A stretch of DNA of 10,422 nt from Clostridia bacterium (GTDB lineage: Bacteria; Bacillota_A; Clostridia; Christensenellales; Aristaeellaceae): NCBI GenBank assembly GCA_009783365.1, contig WRHG01000056.1:1-10422 (forward strand). The letters are read 5' to 3'. Positions 6,566-10,422 of the stretch are shown piece by piece (position 1 is the first letter of the stretch; every line of letters begins with the position of its first letter). Made by a program: the position numbers and the translations under genes. Below the pieces are notes generated by a model. That model saw only the letters and a list, made by a program, of their open reading frames with translations. It did not search any database and was not told the origin of the DNA.

Positions 6566-7354
6566 ATGAATTTGAAAAACGATTCGCGATTTCAACATGC
6601 GTGCTGCGTCCCTTTTTTCTTCGATGGGGATGATCATGGAATTTTGCTGATCCATGGTTTCACGGGGTGTGTGTCCCATATGCGCCCCCTGGGAGACGCT
6701 TTACGGGAACGGGGCTATACGGTAATGGGCATCAATTTGCCCGGGCACGCCACCACAGAGGCGGACATGGCTGAAACCGGCTGGCAGGAATGGCTGCAAG
6801 CCGCCAATCAGGCAACCGCGGCTTTGAAAGAAAAATGCGAAACCGTTATGGTCTGCGGGCTGTCCATGGGCGGTTTGCTGGCGCTGCTTGCTGCGGGGGA
6901 GATGGAGGCGGACGCCTGCGTGCCCATCTCCACGCCGATGGCAACCCAAAATAAATGGTTGTGCCTGGCGGGTATGGTCGCGCCCTTTTATCCGCGCGTG
7001 GCATGGCCGGTCCAGGCCGCACGTCATGAAAGCGTCGATGCGGCATACGATTATGGTTACGCAGGGTTTCCCACTCGCTCCGCCGCCGGTTTGCACCGCC
7101 TGATCAAACTGGCCCGGCGAAATCTATCCGCAGTTCGCTGCCCCGTCCTATGCGTTCAGTCGGCGGCCGATCGAACCGTATGGCAGGGAAGCGCTGACGT
7201 GATTATGCAAAATGTTAGCAGCCGGTGCAAGCAAAAATTGATTTTACAGGACGCGCCCCATGTGGCTACTTTATCCAAAGAACTTCCGGTAATCGTGAAC
7301 GCCGTGGATGATTGGGCGCGAAAGATCGTCGAGCCGGCGGGCGCAAAAAAATGA
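6566..7354 (+). CDS. Alpha/beta hydrolase, Est30-like carboxylesterase / monoacylglycerol lipase family
   Basis: This predicted serine hydrolase has 262 residues and no signal peptide, so it should be cytoplasmic. The N-terminus VPFFFDGDDHGILLIHGFTG closely resembles the Geobacillus Est30 carboxylesterase group (typical length near 250). HGFTG (residues 30-34) supplies the oxyanion hole, and GLSMG (98-102) carries the nucleophile Ser100. Asp202 in the SAADRTV segment and His232 in APHVATL complete a plausible catalytic triad. A lid-like region lies between about residues 120 and 180. The family hydrolyses short acyl esters or monoacylglycerols; the natural substrate cannot be read from sequence. 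ATG 6566 follows GAAAGGA (6552-6558) at good spacing. It follows rsmI by 100 bases without a clear promoter or terminator, so it may be the last gene of the valS operon, but this is uncertain. Its last two codons and stop run into the tandem repeat described next. Confidence 0.88.
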   Translation: MNLKNDSRFQHACCVPFFFDGDDHGILLIHGFTGCVSHMRPLGDALRERGYTVMGINLPGHATTEADMAETGWQEWLQAANQATAALKEKCETVMVCGLSMGGLLALLAAGEMEADACVPISTPMATQNKWLCLAGMVAPFYPRVAWPVQAARHESVDAAYDYGYAGFPTRSAAGLHRLIKLARRNLSAVRCPVLCVQSAADRTVWQGSADVIMQNVSSRCKQKLILQDAPHVATLSKELPVIVNAVDDWARKIVEPAGAKK

Positions 7355-7388
7355 GGCGCAAATAAAAAAATGAGGCGCAAATAAAAAA
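7351..7388 (+). repeat. Two tandem copies of a 19-bp A-rich repeat (UP-element-like)
   Basis: The unit ATGAGGCGCAAATAAAAAA occurs twice without interruption (7351-7369 and 7370-7388). It is preceded by a partial copy, GCGCAAAAAA, at 7341-7350. The first unit contains the hydrolase stop codon TGA (7352-7354). The repeat ends three bases before the -35 box at 7392, so its A tracts cover roughly the -39 to -76 region of the downstream promoter, where UP elements bind the RNA polymerase alpha subunit. This location makes a role in boosting the promoter reasonable. Origin by replication slippage is also likely. Confidence 0.7.
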
Positions 7389-7391
7389 GTG

Positions 7392-7420
7392 TTGACACCG
7401 GCCTGCGCATGATTTATAAT
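7392..7420 (+). promoter_or_regulatory. Perfect consensus sigma-A promoter for the T-box symporter operon
   Basis: TTGACA (7392-7397) and TATAAT (7415-7420) have exactly 17 bases between them. The start point should be near G 7427, and the closing helix of the T-box stem I begins at 7428, so the transcript's 5' end is the riboswitch itself. A-rich repeats lie immediately upstream. Together these predict strong, constitutive initiation, with control left to the downstream attenuator. Confidence 0.92.
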
Positions 7421-7426
7421 CACCCC

Positions 7427-7756
7427 GTTGGACCTCGTAAGGCAATGAAGGGAAGAAGTAACCCTCCATGTTCTCCTCCAAGAGAGTCGGCGGGCGGTGT
7501 GAGCCGATGTGGAGCGGGTGGGTGAATACATCTCAAGAGCCGCGCCCCAAACGATGATCTGGCATCATCCAGTAGGCGGCGACGGGTATGCCCGTTACAG
7601 CATGGGGGGTATGTAGTACCCCGTGAGCGTGTGGTCGTGAGGCTTCACGAAACTGAGGTGGTACCGCGGTTGTTCGGCGTATGCGTAACGGAGTTTCTCC
7701 GGTGCGCGCGGCCGGTATAGTCGCCCTCGGATGGTCATCCGAGGGCGTTTTTATTT
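7427..7756 (+). promoter_or_regulatory. T-box leader, apparent tyrosine (UAC) specifier, controlling the symporter-ligase operon
   Basis: All T-box parts are traceable. Stem I closes with TTGG 7428-7431 / CCAA 7547-7550. The specifier loop has AGTA (7457-7460) opposite GAA + TAC + A, with TAC at 7527-7529. It is bounded by ACCC 7461-7464 / GGGT 7520-7523 above and GGGA 7450-7453 / TCTC 7531-7534 below. An upper helix pairs 7476-7480 with 7510-7514. AGAGAG is at 7481-7486, and the distal stem TCGGC 7487-7491 / GCCGA 7503-7507 has a GGTGTGA loop. Hairpins follow at 7553-7569, 7582-7595 and 7606-7622, then stem III at 7636-7649. The antiterminator is GAGG 7655-7658 / CCTC 7725-7728 and GCG 7666-7668 / CGC 7722-7724 with bulge TGGTACC; its TGGT suits a tRNA ending ACCA, as tRNA-Tyr does. 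Loop geometry favours UAC; CTC, also followed by A, is less likely because TCTC pairs in the lower helix. It fills most of the gap before 7780. Confidence 0.92.
7722..7756 (+). terminator. Intrinsic terminator of the tyrosine-type T-box
   Basis: An 11-bp perfect stem (7722-7732 with 7737-7747), GGTC loop, is followed by TTTTTATTT at 7748-7756. Its 5' arm (CGCCCTC) is the 3' arm of the antiterminator, so binding of uncharged tRNA to the TGGT bulge would prevent it forming. This is a much stronger terminator than the one before valS, suggesting tight repression when the cognate tRNA is charged. Confidence 0.93.
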
Positions 7757-7779
7757 GGAAAAAGAAAGGTGTGATCCGG

Positions 7780-9333
7780 GTGTTTATCAAAGTAGCTCTG
7801 CTGCTGGTTTTTTTCATGGTGACGGTTTTTATTGGTTTGTATTTCCGTAAACGGGCGTCCAGCGTGGACGGATTCGTGCTGGCCGGGCGCTCCGTAGGAC
7901 CGTGGCTTACCGCTTTCGCGTACGGATCAGCCTATTTTTCCGCCGTTATATTTGTCGGTTATGCTGGGCAGTTCGGCTGGAAGTTCGGTACCGCGGTTAC
8001 ATGGATTGGCCTGGGTAACGCTTTCATTGGTTCGTTGATGCCCTGGGTCATTCTGGGGCGGCGCACGCGCATCATGACGAATCACCTGAAGAGCGCCACA
8101 ATGCCCGAGTTCTTTGGCTCCCGGTTCAACACGGACGCTCTGAAGATCGGTGCGGCCATTATCATCTTCATCTTTCTCATCCCGTACACCGCATCGCTGT
8201 ATAATGGCCTTTCGCGCCTTTTTGCAATGGCGTTCGGCATCGACTTTATCTACTGCATCATCGGGATGGCTGTTCTCACCGGTATTTATGTGGTGGCCGG
8301 AGGGTATTTTGCCACGGCGGTCAACGATTTTATTCAGGGTATCATCATGATTGGCGGAATTATCGCCGTGATTGCCGCTGTTTTAAACAGTAACGGTGGT
8401 TTTACAGCGGCGATAGACGCCCTGGCACGCATTGAGGATCCGGCGGTTTCGGCTTCGCCCGGCGCGTTTACCTCCTTTTTTGGCCCGGATCCTATAGGAC
8501 TCCTGGGCATCGTGATCCTCACCTCGCTGGGGACTTGGGGACTGCCGCAGATGGTTTCCAAATTCTATTCAATCAAGTCCGAAAAGGCGATTTCCAAAGG
8601 CGCTGTGATTTCTACTGTTTTTGCGCTTGTGATCGCGGGCGGCTGCTATTTCCTGGGAAGCTTCGGCCGCCTGTACGCGGATGTGGTTGAAGTGGGCGAA
8701 AAAGGCATTATATTCGATTCCATCATTCCCAAGATTCTTGCGGGTTTCCCGGACCTGCTGGTTGGTATCGTGGTGCTGCTGGTGCTTTCCGCATCCATGT
8801 CCACGCTGTCTTCCCTGGTGCTCACCTCGTCGTCAACCTTGGTGCTGGACTTTCTAAAAGGCCATGTGATCAAAAAGTTGGACGGGAAAAAGCAACTGCT
8901 GCTCATCCGCCTGCTGATTGTGGTGTTCATCCTAATTTCGGTGATCATTGCCACCATTCAGTACAGGGGCAGCATTACCTTCATTGCACAGCTCATGGGC
9001 ATTTCATGGGGCGCGCTGGCCGGGTCGTTTCTGGCGCCGTTCCTCTATGGGCTGTACTGGAAGCGGGCCAGCAAGGTCTCGGTATGGTGCTGTTTTGGAT
9101 TCAGCACGTTGCTGATGACCTTGAATATCTTCTTTCAGCCCTTGTTTCCGGCCATACTGCAATCTCCCATCAACGCCGGGGCGTTTTCCATGCTGGCTGG
9201 ATTGGTGATTGTGCCGGTGGTCAGCGCGTTTACGAAAGCGCCGGACAAAGCCGTCGTAGAGTCCTGCTTTTCATGCTATGAGGAAACCGTCAGCGTGAAG
9301 GTTCGTGAGGATCTGGGTGAAGGAGTGCAGTAA
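7780..9333 (+). CDS. Sodium/solute symporter (SSS family)
   Basis: This integral membrane protein of the sodium:solute symporter family (PutP, PanF, SglT relatives) has 517 residues, a usual length. Family members carry amino acids, sugars, carboxylates or vitamins into the cell with Na+. It is strongly hydrophobic throughout and consistent with the usual 13 helices. An N-terminal helix of about 20 residues precedes the family segment VDGFVLAGRSVGPWLTAFA. YVVAGGYFATAVNDFIQG is a recognisable central motif. ASMSTLSS (residues 338-345) matches the part of helix 8 that contributes Ser/Thr ligands to the Na+ site in PutP and vSGLT. The C-terminal tail is charged and cytoplasmic, with two cysteines (SCFSC). 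GTG 7780 is preferred: AAAGG(TG) at 7765-7771 lies about 8-10 bases upstream. The GTG at 7771 is too close, and the upstream ATG at 7681 lies inside the T-box. Substrate is unknown; the leader suggests tyrosine or a related aromatic compound. The ligase gene follows after 2 bases. Confidence 0.92.
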   Translation: MFIKVALLLVFFMVTVFIGLYFRKRASSVDGFVLAGRSVGPWLTAFAYGSAYFSAVIFVGYAGQFGWKFGTAVTWIGLGNAFIGSLMPWVILGRRTRIMTNHLKSATMPEFFGSRFNTDALKIGAAIIIFIFLIPYTASLYNGLSRLFAMAFGIDFIYCIIGMAVLTGIYVVAGGYFATAVNDFIQGIIMIGGIIAVIAAVLNSNGGFTAAIDALARIEDPAVSASPGAFTSFFGPDPIGLLGIVILTSLGTWGLPQMVSKFYSIKSEKAISKGAVISTVFALVIAGGCYFLGSFGRLYADVVEVGEKGIIFDSIIPKILAGFPDLLVGIVVLLVLSASMSTLSSLVLTSSSTLVLDFLKGHVIKKLDGKKQLLLIRLLIVVFILISVIIATIQYRGSITFIAQLMGISWGALAGSFLAPFLYGLYWKRASKVSVWCCFGFSTLLMTLNIFFQPLFPAILQSPINAGAFSMLAGLVIVPVVSAFTKAPDKAVVESCFSCYEETVSVKVREDLGEGVQ

Positions 9334-9335
9334 CG

Positions 9336-10422
9336 ATGCCGATTACAGAAATATTGGCGCGAAATGCGGAATTGTATGGGGATCAAATCTGCCTGACGGA
9401 AATCAACCCTGAGTTGGAGGAAGGGCGTGAACTCAACTGGAAAGAGTTCGCACTGGTGGAAACAGGCCACAACAACCGATATCGAAGGGAAATCACCTGG
9501 CGTTCCTTTGACGAGCAAGCCAATCAGTTCGCTCATTTGCTGATGGGGCGGGGGGTTATGCGCGGGCAGAAGGTCGGCGTATTGCTCATGAACTGCATAG
9601 AGTGGCTTCCGATCTATTTTGGCGCGTTGAAGTCCGGCGCGGTGGTCGTGCCGATCAACTTCCGGTATTCCGCCGATGAAATCAAGTATGCCCTCGAACT
9701 TGCTGATGTTTCCACGCTTATTATGGGCCCGGAGTTCATAGACCGGATCCAGGTGATTCACAATGAGATGTCAAACATCCGGTCATTGTTTTTTGTAGGG
9801 GGCGGTTGTCCGGATTTTGCGGAAAGCTATGACGACCTCGCGGAGGCACAGCCCAAACACGCGCCGGACATCAGGATTTCAGACGAGGAGGACGCCGCCA
9901 TTTATTTCTCCTCAGGCACTACGGGTTTTCCAAAGGCGATTCTGCATTCCCACCTGAGCCTTGTCACCGCTTGCAAGGTGGAACAAAACCACCATAGCCA
10001 AACCCGGGACGACGTCTTCCTGTGCATTCCGCCCCTTTATCATACCGGGGCAAAAATGCACTGGTTCGGGAGCTTGCTGGTGGGGGGCGGCGCCGTGCTG
10101 TTGCGCGGCATACGCCCCCGGTGGATTGTTGAAACCGCCGCCAATGAACACGCTACCATTGTGTGGTTACTGGTCCCCTGGGCTCAGGACATTCTCGACG
10201 CCATAGAAAGCGGAGAAATCAACTTGGCGGATTATGATCTGAGCGCTTGGCGGCTTATGCACATCGGAGCGCAACCCGTTCCACCAAGCCTGATACTGCG
10301 CTGGAAAAAGTTTTTTCCCCATCATGCGTACGACACCAATTACGGACTGTCGGAATCGAGCGGGCCGGGCGCGGTGCATCTGGGCGTAGAGAATATCCAT
10401 AAGGTGGGCGCCATCGGCAAAC
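9336..10422 (+). CDS. AMP-forming acyl-/aryl-CoA ligase (ANL superfamily), N-terminal part; 3' end outside window
   Basis: Adenylate-forming ligases activate a carboxylic acid with ATP and usually transfer it to coenzyme A. The frame is open from ATG 9336 to the window edge (362 residues of an expected 500-560). AAGGAG at 9320-9325, inside the symporter gene, provides the ribosome site; the gap is 2 bases, so the two are co-transcribed and probably coupled. The phosphate-binding loop is SSGTTGFPKA (residues 192-201), with Ala in place of the commoner Gly at the end. HIGAQPVPP (309-317) corresponds to the A4 region, and YGLSES (336-341) is the A5 motif. The hinge (usually GD...K) and the C-terminal lysine domain lie outside the window. 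Residues 20-55 form a polar insert between the usual ..LT and ITW..FDEQAN parts of the N-terminus. No carrier-protein domain is visible, so a stand-alone CoA ligase is more likely than an NRPS unit. Substrate is unknown. Confidence 0.9.
   Translation, partial: MPITEILARNAELYGDQICLTEINPELEEGRELNWKEFALVETGHNNRYRREITWRSFDEQANQFAHLLMGRGVMRGQKVGVLLMNCIEWLPIYFGALKSGAVVVPINFRYSADEIKYALELADVSTLIMGPEFIDRIQVIHNEMSNIRSLFFVGGGCPDFAESYDDLAEAQPKHAPDIRISDEEDAAIYFSSGTTGFPKAILHSHLSLVTACKVEQNHHSQTRDDVFLCIPPLYHTGAKMHWFGSLLVGGGAVLLRGIRPRWIVETAANEHATIVWLLVPWAQDILDAIESGEINLADYDLSAWRLMHIGAQPVPPSLILRWKKFFPHHAYDTNYGLSESSGPGAVHLGVENIHKVGAIGK

Noticed and set aside
7535..7680. A stand-alone small RNA or tRNA-like element within the second leader
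   Set aside because: The hairpins here are accounted for as stem II-region and stem III elements of the T-box; there is no cloverleaf or separate promoter and terminator.
9276..9761. A 161-codon minus-strand frame over the symporter-ligase junction
   Set aside because: It overlaps two clear + strand genes, including the ligase start, and has no recognisable domain.

Overview
The window reads as a moderately GC-rich Firmicute, most likely a member of the Clostridia. Evidence: two T-box leader RNAs, strong AGGAGG-type ribosome binding sites, a four-cysteine ribosomal protein L32, and the order ackA - yceD - rpmF. All genes lie on the + strand. No tRNA, rRNA, insertion sequence, integrase or CRISPR array is visible. 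The genus cannot be named from this sequence.

Layout. 1-750: 3' part of acetate kinase (ackA). 828-856: a perfect consensus promoter (TTGACA, 17 nt, TATAAT) with a very short leader, driving yceD (DUF177) and rpmF (L32). 1678-1934: a valine T-box leader with specifier GUC, antiterminator and terminator all traceable, controlling valS. valS is followed by rsmH (3 nt gap) and rsmI (22 nt gap). These two enzymes methylate the same 16S rRNA nucleotide, C1402, on base and ribose. 6566-7354: an Est30-like alpha/beta hydrolase, possibly the last gene of that operon. 7351-7388: a 19-bp A-rich tandem repeat covering the hydrolase stop codon. 7392-7420: a second perfect promoter. 7427-7756: a second complete T-box leader, with apparent specifier UAC (tyrosine) and a strong intrinsic terminator. 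It leads into a sodium/solute symporter (SSS family, 7780-9333) and an AMP-forming acyl- or aryl-CoA ligase (9336 to the window edge, incomplete).

Function. The left three quarters is translation and central-metabolism housekeeping. The right end is the part most worth attention. A tRNA-sensing leader that appears to read tyrosine codons controls a transporter plus a CoA ligase, rather than a tRNA synthetase or a classical biosynthetic gene. One inferred explanation is an amino-acid salvage route: import of an aromatic acid (for example a 4-hydroxyphenylacetate-like compound), activation to the CoA thioester, and later conversion to the amino acid. The substrate is not proven by anything in the window, and later genes of the operon lie beyond its edge.

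Two gene starts need care. The longest open frames of yceD and of the symporter run back into regulatory DNA (a promoter and a T-box leader). The starts given here (885 and 7780) are the ones compatible with those signals.
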